The notes under the pieces are model-generated. The model did no database searches, had not been told where the DNA came from, and saw only the letters and a list, made by a program, of their open reading frames with translations. DNA of 51,171 bases from Nitrospira sp. (GTDB lineage Bacteria; Nitrospirota; Nitrospiria; Nitrospirales; Nitrospiraceae), in assembly GCA_009594995.1 (NCBI GenBank), contig VOPR01000080.1, forward strand, positions 1 to 51,171, in the 5' to 3' direction. This document shows, in pieces, positions 25,133 through 32,495 of the stretch. Position 1 is the first letter of the stretch, and each line of letters begins with the position of its first letter. The position numbers were made by a program, and so were the translations under genes.

Positions 25133-26164
25133 CTAGGCTTCATCGACAATATCATGCAAGGATACAGGCTCATCTTTCATTAAGGGACGAAGTAGGCGTC
25201 GGCCAAGAAGACGATCGAGCTGATTGGGAGGAATACCTTCACCAGGCCGCTTAGCTAAAACATCTGCGCCTATTAATAAGTGGCCTGCAGGTAGATCGCA
25301 TGCAGCCACCAACGATTTCAGCGCCCATTTTTGCCCTTGGCTCTCGCAGACTGCGGGCTCCTTGTGCTCAGGACCGATCATCGAAGCAACTCTTCGAATA
25401 TCGGCGACAAGAGCCGCAAAATTTTCAGGACCAGCTGATACCTTCCAATCCTGTGCATTGGGGACTTCGCGGAGAATCGTAATATGCTTTTCCACCAATG
25501 AAGCCCCCCTGGCCACAGCAGCAAGAATTGCTATCCCATCCTCAGTGTGATCGGAATAGCCAACGGGGCCTGAAAAGATTCTTCGCAAGCGGTCCATGGC
25601 AGCCAGGTTAACTTGCTCGGGTGGTGTGGGATAGGAGGTGATGCAATGCAACAATGCGAGCTCATGACAACCTCCTGCAGCACATGCTGAGACAGCTTCA
25701 TGCACGTCAGGCTCACGATACATACCAGTGGAAACGATCATAGGTTTACCTAGAGACGCCAGCTTCGTCAGAAAAAGGGGATTGTTCCGCTCGCCCGAAC
25801 CAACCTTGATCGCCGGGACATCCAACTCGACAAGCCACGGGATACGCGTCTCATCGTGAGCCGTCGACATAAACAGAATTCCTTTACGGTCGCATTCATC
25901 CTTAAGGTCGCGAGCCTGTTTCAGGGTGAGATTTCTAGGACGAAGCCGGTTCTGCCACTCAATCGCCCGCTTTGCAATTAGTGCCTCTACGTCAAAGAAC
26001 TGCGTCTTGAATGCATGAGCTCCTGCCTTCGACGCCAGGTCGACAAGCTCAAGAGCAAGATCCATGTCGCCGAAATGAGAGACCCCAGCCTCGGCTATCA
26101 CAAACGGCGATGCACCCTCGCCGATCTGGTGTTGCCCTATTTGAAAGTGGGATAGAAACTTCAT
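25133..26164 (-). CDS. neuB: NeuB-family nonulosonic acid synthase, divergent
   Basis: This enzyme condenses PEP with a 6-carbon N-acyl sugar to form a 9-carbon nonulosonic acid. The 343-residue protein has the NeuB barrel (FVIAEAGVSHFGDMDLALELVDLA, AFKTQFFDVEAL, KVGSGERNNPLFL, MIVSTGMY) and the metal-binding His residues in VGYSDHT and LVEKHITI. A C-terminal SAF (antifreeze-like) domain runs from about residue 280 (KSLVAACDLPAGHLL, VLAKRPGEGIPPNQLDRLLGR). Two active-site-adjacent motifs differ from ordinary NeuB: the usual STPFD reads STAHD, and the usual DHK of DHKAS reads DWK. GGGAG precedes the ATG. A small 6-bp hairpin (26187-26202) lies in its leader. The substitutions suggest a non-standard substrate. 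Confidence 0.9.
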   Translation of the reverse strand: MKFLSHFQIGQHQIGEGASPFVIAEAGVSHFGDMDLALELVDLASKAGAHAFKTQFFDVEALIAKRAIEWQNRLRPRNLTLKQARDLKDECDRKGILFMSTAHDETRIPWLVELDVPAIKVGSGERNNPLFLTKLASLGKPMIVSTGMYREPDVHEAVSACAAGGCHELALLHCITSYPTPPEQVNLAAMDRLRRIFSGPVGYSDHTEDGIAILAAVARGASLVEKHITILREVPNAQDWKVSAGPENFAALVADIRRVASMIGPEHKEPAVCESQGQKWALKSLVAACDLPAGHLLIGADVLAKRPGEGIPPNQLDRLLGRRLLRPLMKDEPVSLHDIVDEA

Positions 26165-26280
26165 ATTAGGCTCCCACCTTAGTTATAAGCCTGCGAAGGC
26201 TTCGAAGCGGTGGCTGCAGTGACCGTCTAGTGCTCAACATGTCCTCACCAAGACGGCAGATCCAAACCTTTTTGCTAAAC

Positions 26281-27453
26281 TTAATAGGTGATTCGTTTTT
26301 CAATCTTCAACTGGGTATCAGCCAGTATGGCTGCCATACGCTCCCCCGCCCGTCCATCTCCGTACAATGTTGACGGCGCATATGGGCCATGGACAAGTTG
26401 ACTGCGTACCGCCCTCAAGATTTCTGTTCGATCATACCCCACATCCATAACATTCGGCCCCCGTTCACGGCCCGCCTGCCTGGTTCCGATGGTGACGGAT
26501 GGAACCCCCAAAAAAGATGTTTCACGAATCCCCACACTCGATGAGCCTATCATGCAGGCGGAGTTGACGACGACCTTGTAAAATTTTTCCGGGGGCATAT
26601 TCTTGAAAAAATGAACGAACGACGGCTGGTACTTCTCTCGAAATACCCTCAACCCCTTAGAAATCTTATCCGACCCCGCGTCCACATTCGGCCAAAACCA
26701 CAGTGTCGGCATCTTGAGCTCAAAGATTGCCATGAGGGTCTCATGGATATGCTCGTACATATCTTCATACTCTGTTGTTACCGGATGCTGCATCACCAGA
26801 AGATACTTTCCTGCAGCCAAATCCAACACCGGACCTGCCCCGTACTGTTGAGTGAGTCCGGGAAAATCTACCGTGCGATCCTTTGTCGAGGCAGCTGCAA
26901 GATCAATTGATGAACACCCCGTAACAAACACTGTATCTTTCTCCTCGCCAAGTCGCTTCACCCGCTCTGCCGCCCCCTCTGTTGCAACGAGATGCAAATC
27001 AGCCAATTTTGTAATAGCGTGACGAACCTTCTCATCGATCGACCCCGTCACCTCTCCACCTTGAACATGGACCACCGGAGTGTTCATGTAGGCAGCGGCA
27101 GCTGCGATGCCGAGACTTTCGTATCGGTCTCCAATTACAACCACGGCATCCGGCCGTAAATTATCCAGCACAGTCGCAAGTTCCATAATACCCATACCTG
27201 TGGTCTTTGCCATCGTCACGGGGTTCTCCCCCTCCAAGACGAAATAGATCCGAGCGGCAATTTCGAAACCGTCTGCCTCAATCACATTGACCGCTCCCCC
27301 ATATTTTTCCAACAACGCCGAAGCGCCGACAATGAGTTGCAGTTCAAGATCCGGGTGATTTCGCACGGCTTGAAGAAAGGTTTTCAAGCGGGCATACGCA
27401 CCCCGATAAGTTACAACGACGGCAATCTTGCGTCGACGTGATTGTTGTCTCAT
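26281..27453 (-). CDS. neuC: UDP-N-acetylglucosamine 2-epimerase (hydrolysing), NeuC type
   Basis: A 390-residue GT-B-like epimerase that would hydrolyse UDP-GlcNAc (or UDP/GDP-di-N-acetylbacillosamine) to a free ManNAc-type sugar for NeuB. Diagnostic features: KIAVVVTYRGAYARLKTFL, TTGMGIMELATVL, PDAVVVIGDRYESLGIAAAAAYMNTPVVHVQGGEVTGSIDEKVRHAITKLADLHL, VFVTGCSSIDL, MQHPVTTEYED and CMIGSSSVGIRETSFLGVPSVTIGTRQAGRERG. The GDRYE and GGEVTGSIDE blocks are those of hydrolysing enzymes. It ends 116 nt before neuB, with a GAGG site before its own ATG. No dehydratase or aminotransferase for the bacillosamine route is in the window, which favours UDP-GlcNAc as substrate (inference). Confidence 0.9.
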   Translation of the reverse strand: MRQQSRRRKIAVVVTYRGAYARLKTFLQAVRNHPDLELQLIVGASALLEKYGGAVNVIEADGFEIAARIYFVLEGENPVTMAKTTGMGIMELATVLDNLRPDAVVVIGDRYESLGIAAAAAYMNTPVVHVQGGEVTGSIDEKVRHAITKLADLHLVATEGAAERVKRLGEEKDTVFVTGCSSIDLAAASTKDRTVDFPGLTQQYGAGPVLDLAAGKYLLVMQHPVTTEYEDMYEHIHETLMAIFELKMPTLWFWPNVDAGSDKISKGLRVFREKYQPSFVHFFKNMPPEKFYKVVVNSACMIGSSSVGIRETSFLGVPSVTIGTRQAGRERGPNVMDVGYDRTEILRAVRSQLVHGPYAPSTLYGDGRAGERMAAILADTQLKIEKRITY

Positions 27454-27502
27454 ACGCCCTCAGTCATGGAAGTTTTGAAGTCTGACTCACTGGCACGATT
27501 AG

Positions 27503-28711
27503 CTACTGCCTCTTGATCCAAACAGGTGGTTGCGACCTCTCGTAAATAAAACGAACGGGAAAGGTCGCTTCTGCGCCGGCAGTTTCAATAGAAAAATCAA
27601 CATTGTGACGATAGGGGGTTCGTTGAATCGAAAAACACGGATCTCGTTTATAGACGAGTCCATTGTCATCCATGCGGGTGACCTGCACCTGAGCATGATC
27701 GAATGTAAGTCGATAGCGCCCACGCGACGCCTCCCGAACCCAGGACAGACACTCTAAGAGCTGACCATATGCAGCACTATCTTTCCAGGATGGTTGCAGG
27801 TTAGGTGTGATCGTTTTGGAAGCCAGCACGTGCAGATTATTGTCGGCAAGTATACGTATCGCAGTAAAACCATTCTGACTCAAAAGTTTAGCCAGGGAAT
27901 GCGCGGAGAACGTATGGCAATGAATCGCCGCATGACTTTGCATAAACAACGTTTCACCTTGCCATATATTCGGCACCTGAATATATAGCATGCCCCCAGC
28001 CCGAATGAGACGGGCCAACTGAGCGAGATGGGTTGACACGTCTGCGATATGCTCAAGAACATGAATAGAATAAACGAAGTCGAATGGTCCATGCTGATAA
28101 ACTTGTCCCAGGTCGGTAATTGGACAATCAAACACCGTCAGACCGTCTTTTCTGCATTCGTCTGCCCGTTGACGGCTGGCCTCGACCCCATAACTTTCAT
28201 AGCCCAATCGTCGAAACAACTTCAGCTTCCCTCCATATCCGCACCCGACTTCAAGCACCTTATGAATGTCCGGCCTGGCCTGATAGTAACTTCCGTTGGT
28301 TTCAATGATTCCCTCTAAAAAGGCTCGAATTTGCCTCAAGCCCGGGTCCTCTCGACCCATGAGACGTACCAGCGTTTTCCAGGCTATTTCCACTCCAGGT
28401 AATCGTTTGACCCTGTCTTTTAGTCCTCGATGTGGCCTCGTCAGCTCGGTTAGCCCTGCGTCGAACTCTTCAGAGTAATACCGATTCAACCACGTCACAC
28501 TTGGCATCTTCTGAAAATATCGGTGCTCACACTCTACACAGTACGCAGACACCATAGAAGTCACGCCATGAGCCACCACTTCCGACAGAATTATGGAATC
28601 TTTATCGGAGCAGCACATCGGGCACGGCCATATCTGAAAATCGCCTTGAGGGACTTCAACCTCTTGCATTGGGCCACCAAGTTCAACTCGTTCGACACAA
28701 ACATCAACCAT
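27503..28711 (-). CDS. SAM-dependent methyltransferase with N-terminal zinc ribbon
   Basis: The product has about 402 residues. Near residue 30 there is a zinc-ribbon-like pair of motifs (CPMCC and, about 30 residues on, YCVECEHRYF). The methyltransferase domain follows: VLEVGCGYGGKLKLFRRLGYESYGVEAS (motif I and acid loop), FDFVYSIHVLEHIADV, LIRAGGMLYIQVPN and HCHTFSAHSLAKLLSQNGF. A C-terminal domain of about 130 residues is less conserved. This layout is common among methyltransferases in O-antigen loci that act on sugar nucleotides or lipid-linked sugars. The frame is open to 28798, inside the flippase gene; the ATG at 28711 is preceded by GGGGGA and is chosen. Confidence 0.85.
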   Translation of the reverse strand: MVDVCVERVELGGPMQEVEVPQGDFQIWPCPMCCSDKDSIILSEVVAHGVTSMVSAYCVECEHRYFQKMPSVTWLNRYYSEEFDAGLTELTRPHRGLKDRVKRLPGVEIAWKTLVRLMGREDPGLRQIRAFLEGIIETNGSYYQARPDIHKVLEVGCGYGGKLKLFRRLGYESYGVEASRQRADECRKDGLTVFDCPITDLGQVYQHGPFDFVYSIHVLEHIADVSTHLAQLARLIRAGGMLYIQVPNIWQGETLFMQSHAAIHCHTFSAHSLAKLLSQNGFTAIRILADNNLHVLASKTITPNLQPSWKDSAAYGQLLECLSWVREASRGRYRLTFDHAQVQVTRMDDNGLVYKRDPCFSIQRTPYRHNVDFSIETAGAEATFPVRFIYERSQPPVWIKRQ

Positions 28712-28749
28712 GATGGTTTCCCCCAAAGAAACAGTGTCTCGGCTCGCTA

Positions 28750-30225
28750 CTAACTGGCATCGTGCCTGCTTTCTACAGCATCCGGTCGATTCCACCACAA
28801 CAGTACGAGCACGTATCCGAAATACACGCTAACAAGGACACTTTTCCACAACAACCGTGCCAACCAATCAAAACCATATGGCATCAAGCCGAGCATGCCC
28901 AAGGGAACGGCTGGAAGTATTACAACCACAATACGGCCCCACGATACGGGAAGCGGGCAAATTGCTTTTCCGAGCAACCAAAACGACAAGGCTCGGCTTG
29001 CCCAACCCGAGAGAGATGCCGCAATGGTGCCCCACACTCCATAGGCGGGCGTTGCCAACACATTAACAATTCCCGTTATTGCAGCATGAAGGATGGATAC
29101 GGGAGTAATCCATATTGTGCGCTTGGACAACACAAACGACATTGACGCAATCGTGACTAACGCGACCAGAACAGCGTTGACTGTTAGAAAGGGCACAAAA
29201 TCCACTGCGCCGAGGAATCGCTCTCGTCCCACCGCAGTGAGAACGTCCTGTGCGAATACACTCACTGTGAGCGCGACACCCGTCGTTGCCGCCACAACAA
29301 GCAACGCCATGTCGCCGACCTTCCAACGTTCAGACTGCTCCTGAACCCAGATTCTAAGAACCGCCGGTACAAACGCCATTTTCAGGGTTACCACCGACTG
29401 ATAGGCAATCGCGCCAAACTGCGATGCCACTGAGTAGTACCCGATGCTCGTTAATGGAACCCACTTGTCCAGAAAAAATCGATCCATCACCATCGTGGCC
29501 CCGCTCAAAATTGCCTCCGGAGTCATAGGCCATGAGTATTTCACAGATTCCCTCACGTATTGCCAATGCATTGTCACAGGATACTGAGAGACCATGTATA
29601 TACAATAGCCGACTGCAGAGCATCCCGAGCCCCACAAACCAGCTTTTAGTGCCCCTAACCCGCCTTCCCCCGCCACGACGACAAAATATATTTTCGCACC
29701 TGCAAACAACAGAAATGACCCCAGCGCAGAGATGACTGCAAGATGAGCTTCCTCTCGAATTCGCATCAGCGCGAGTGGTAGCTCGGCAAACAGGCGTGCA
29801 AACACCGTCCAAGTCATCAGTTCCAAATACGGGGAGTAGGAAACTTGCTTTGCAATGTGGGGCAACACAAATGGCCCAACCAGAAATAGAATCACCAATC
29901 CAGCACATGCGTTCATCACAAATGCCCACCAAAGTGAAGCAACAAACCACCGCTGCTGATCGCCCTCATATTCATAGTAGAAACGAGTCAGTGCACTTCC
30001 AAATCTAATTCCCCAGCACGAAGAAATAATACTTCCAACCATCTCGGACAGTGAAACAAGGGCAAAATCGTCGGGAGTCAAGTATGCAACGAAAACGGGC
30101 AATAGTAGAACCGCCGAAAGACCTTCGACAACCTGTCCAAGCCCATAGATACCAGACTGCCGGAGGAATCCTCCGGAGAGGCGGGAACCAACCAGTTGCT
30201 GAAGACGAAGCAGCCTGCGCTTCAC
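28750..30225 (-). CDS. Lipopolysaccharide/polysaccharide flippase (Wzx, MOP superfamily)
   Basis: This integral membrane protein of 491 residues has about 12-14 hydrophobic segments and a typical N-terminus (QSGIYGLGQVVEGLSAVLLLPVFVAYLTPDDFALVSLSEMVG). The pattern is that of Wzx/PST exporters of the MOP superfamily, which flip undecaprenyl-diphosphate-linked repeat units to the periplasmic face. The start is GTG at 30225, the first start after a stop in the same frame. The gene begins 22 nt after the PhyH-like gene ends. It is the only flippase in the window and no ABC exporter genes are present, so the locus is probably Wzx/Wzy-dependent. Confidence 0.9.
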   Translation of the reverse strand: MKRRLLRLQQLVGSRLSGGFLRQSGIYGLGQVVEGLSAVLLLPVFVAYLTPDDFALVSLSEMVGSIISSCWGIRFGSALTRFYYEYEGDQQRWFVASLWWAFVMNACAGLVILFLVGPFVLPHIAKQVSYSPYLELMTWTVFARLFAELPLALMRIREEAHLAVISALGSFLLFAGAKIYFVVVAGEGGLGALKAGLWGSGCSAVGYCIYMVSQYPVTMHWQYVRESVKYSWPMTPEAILSGATMVMDRFFLDKWVPLTSIGYYSVASQFGAIAYQSVVTLKMAFVPAVLRIWVQEQSERWKVGDMALLVVAATTGVALTVSVFAQDVLTAVGRERFLGAVDFVPFLTVNAVLVALVTIASMSFVLSKRTIWITPVSILHAAITGIVNVLATPAYGVWGTIAASLSGWASRALSFWLLGKAICPLPVSWGRIVVVILPAVPLGMLGLMPYGFDWLARLLWKSVLVSVYFGYVLVLLWWNRPDAVESRHDAS

Positions 30226-30247
30226 TAAAACGGCTTGTCACTTTCGT

Positions 30248-31120
30248 TCAAGACAACAACGCATAGACTTGCTGAGGATTGAGTCCGGAGAGGCCGCCCT
30301 CCGAACGAAGTGTAAACTCACGAGGATACGGAGAAGCACCAGAAACATATTCGAACGTCAGTAATATACGCTCACGCTCGTCACATTTCCCACCCTTGTG
30401 TAAACCCGTGGTATCGGCAAATATCAACGTCCCGAATGGACCCGTAAACGGTTTCCATTGCTCATCGCCGATCAACATTCTCATCGCTTGGTCATCAATT
30501 CTTGGAGGCTCCGCAAGCGAATCAGGCGTGATGCAGCGCCGCAAGTGCGTCCCGGGAATGAACCAAAATGGACCGTTGCCCATATCAACATCAACGAGGT
30601 AAACAAAAACCTTCAATATCATCCTGTCGTCCCCATCACGATGCCACAACTGTGATTCCATGGGTGGCTCGGGAGTGGGGAGATTGACCCATAGATTGAT
30701 GGCCCTTAACGAACTTCTAAGTCCCAAATACTGGTTAGCGATAAGCAGAATGGCCGGGTGTATTGCTAACCTCACAAATGCGCTATCTAGATCGAATTCG
30801 CGGGGTAACAGACTAGTCAGATAATGTTTTCGATCATTCCTTATGAGGCGCACAGCATCCTGCGCTCCACTTCGCATCAAAAGTTGAATTTCCGCCATGA
30901 CCTCGTTCAAACAACAAGTCCCGTCCTCGTCAAAGAAATCTTCGGCCCTTCCCGCAACAATTCCATCAGTGCGAAGAAGTTCCACAAATTTGTGCGTGCC
31001 CTTACGGGCCTGAGAATCAATCGTCTGCTTCAGTGCGCGATCAAAGTTGCGCCCCCACCGCCAGAAAAACGGAGATTGGAGCAACGAGGTCCTGAAGCGC
31101 TTGATGATCGACGGGCTCAT
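30248..31120 (-). CDS. Phytanoyl-CoA dioxygenase (PhyH) family protein
   Basis: The product has about 290 residues and resembles the PhyH family of Fe(II)/2-oxoglutarate-dependent dioxygenases. The HxD metal motif is SQLWHRDGDDRM, followed by LKVFVYLVDVDMGNGPFWFIPGTH (the usual NGP/PGSH-type block). The distal His is in TTGLHKGGKCDERERILLTFEYV. The arginine near the end of that block is the expected 2-oxoglutarate ligand. It starts with adjacent GTG/ATG codons 8 nt after the sulfoquinovose synthase gene ends. PhyH proteins in glycan loci are thought to hydroxylate sugars or lipid carriers; here it could hydroxylate or deoxygenate a sulfonated or nonulosonate sugar (inference). Confidence 0.83.
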   Translation of the reverse strand: MSPSIIKRFRTSLLQSPFFWRWGRNFDRALKQTIDSQARKGTHKFVELLRTDGIVAGRAEDFFDEDGTCCLNEVMAEIQLLMRSGAQDAVRLIRNDRKHYLTSLLPREFDLDSAFVRLAIHPAILLIANQYLGLRSSLRAINLWVNLPTPEPPMESQLWHRDGDDRMILKVFVYLVDVDMGNGPFWFIPGTHLRRCITPDSLAEPPRIDDQAMRMLIGDEQWKPFTGPFGTLIFADTTGLHKGGKCDERERILLTFEYVSGASPYPREFTLRSEGGLSGLNPQQVYALLS

Positions 31121-31128
31121 CACAAGTG

Positions 31129-32313
31129 TTAGCCGACGAATTTAACCTTTTCCCTACGCCCATCCCACCGCACATCAGGAATCAAGGCTTGTCGCTTCGC
31201 CTCAATCCGGTCTCGATAGGGCAGAAGATCTTTAATCATGATCTCCATCTCCGCCTCAACGTCGTGCGTGGGCTGATATCCTAAATCCAACAGGTGGCTG
31301 TGATCCGGTTTGTAATAGTGTTCCTCGAGCTCTGCACGGGGGTTTTCGAGATTATGTACCCCAATATCAATGCCTAACCTCTTCCCCACAGACTGAACCT
31401 TCTGTGCCAACTGTGTAATGTCGTACGTTTCCTCGAATTGATTAAACACTCGATACTCACCTCTAGCGGCAGGATTCTCGACAGCAAGTCGCAAGCATTG
31501 CATCGAGTCACGGAGAGGTAAAAAACCTCGACGCTGGTGTCCCTTTCCGTAGGGTGTCAACGGATGACCAATTACAGCCTGACAACAATACCTATTGATG
31601 ACCGTCCCAAATGCTTGGTCAAAATCTAGTCTGGTTCGCAATGCTTCGTCCTCACCCATCTCATCGATCCGAGTGCCGAACACAACGCCTTGCATAACAT
31701 CCGTTGCACGTAGTCCCCAGAGCTTACAAGCAAACATGACATTGTTAGAACCATGAACTTTCGACCAATGATACCAGGACGCCGCTTGACGAGGAAATGG
31801 GAGACGATCCCGCCTCCCTCGATATTCAATTTCAAAAAATCCTTCCGGAATATCGATATTCGGCGTTCCGTACTCACCCATCGTGCCGAGCTTCACAAGA
31901 TGAGCCTCTTGACACAGCTCTCGCATCGCGAACATCAAATTGAACGTCGTTGTAATGTTATTCATTTGCACAAAAACTGCATGTTGCGCGTCAACCATTG
32001 AATACGGTGCGGAAGGACACTCTCCCAGGTGGACGACGGCATCTGGCCCAAACTCCCGAAATATTTTTTGAACGAAATCATACTGTCGAAGATCTCCTTC
32101 CCAAAACTGAAGAGTCTTGCCATAACGCTGTTGAAACGCCCGGAGTCTCTCACTCATAGATGCGATAGGAATCGCGCTCCAGGATTGCATTTCATCAACC
32201 CACTGTCTGCGTAACATGAGATCGGCACCTGCGACGACATGACCGCGCGAGGCCAGATATTGCGCGAGAGTCCAACCCAAATACCCATCTACTCCAGCTA
32301 CAAATACTTTCAC
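31129..32313 (-). CDS. sqdB: UDP-sulfoquinovose synthase (SQD1/SqdB family)
   Basis: This is an extended short-chain dehydrogenase of about 394 residues that matches SQD1 through nearly its whole length. Features in order: FVAGVDGYLGW (NAD loop), a PIASMSERL segment, VVHLGECPSAPYSMVD, VKLGTMGEYGTPNIDI (catalytic Thr), LPFPRQAASWYHWSKVH (catalytic Tyr and Lys), WGLRATDVMQGVVFGTRID, GHPLTPYGKG followed by RGFLPLRDSMQC, GEYRVFNQFEE and a late AELEEHYY. SQD1 converts UDP-glucose and sulfite to UDP-sulfoquinovose. The true start is GTG at 32313, with GGGGAGGA upstream; the longer frame to 32382 is not needed. No photosynthetic context or sqdX/sqdD gene is present, so a glycan role is likely. Confidence 0.9.
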   Translation of the reverse strand: MKVFVAGVDGYLGWTLAQYLASRGHVVAGADLMLRRQWVDEMQSWSAIPIASMSERLRAFQQRYGKTLQFWEGDLRQYDFVQKIFREFGPDAVVHLGECPSAPYSMVDAQHAVFVQMNNITTTFNLMFAMRELCQEAHLVKLGTMGEYGTPNIDIPEGFFEIEYRGRRDRLPFPRQAASWYHWSKVHGSNNVMFACKLWGLRATDVMQGVVFGTRIDEMGEDEALRTRLDFDQAFGTVINRYCCQAVIGHPLTPYGKGHQRRGFLPLRDSMQCLRLAVENPAARGEYRVFNQFEETYDITQLAQKVQSVGKRLGIDIGVHNLENPRAELEEHYYKPDHSHLLDLGYQPTHDVEAEMEIMIKDLLPYRDRIEAKRQALIPDVRWDGRREKVKFVG

Positions 32314-32495
32314 GCCAGTCCTCCCCTTTCGGATGTTGATGCTGGCAAAACGTTCTTCTTGGCTTGTCTGAACTCCTCCCAAGCAGTACGCTTTGGCCTA
32401 CAGAGACTCTCTCTAAATCGCTTCGCTGTTCAGGCAGTCAACAAGGCACCTATCGTCAGCCAGATGGTCAACGCTTTCTTCAAGTTAGCTTTCAC
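32310..32495 (-). pseudogene. Possible interrupted small gene between heparinase and sqdB
   Basis: A 62-codon frame begins with a GTG (32495-32493) that overlaps the heparinase TGA. It ends in a TGA (32312-32310) that overlaps the sqdB GTG start. One in-frame TGA at codon 22 (32432-32430) breaks it. The first part reads as a Lys-rich start followed by a hydrophobic stretch (ALTIWLTIGALLTA), the second as a basic tail containing KRTAWEEF. A coding reading would need a repaired or read-through stop. One internal stop in 62 codons is what chance alone allows, so this is a weak call. Confidence 0.2.

Noticed and set aside
32310..32495. UGA as selenocysteine in the small frame before sqdB
   Set aside because: No selenocysteine insertion element or known selenoprotein motif was seen; nonsense mutation or chance is simpler.
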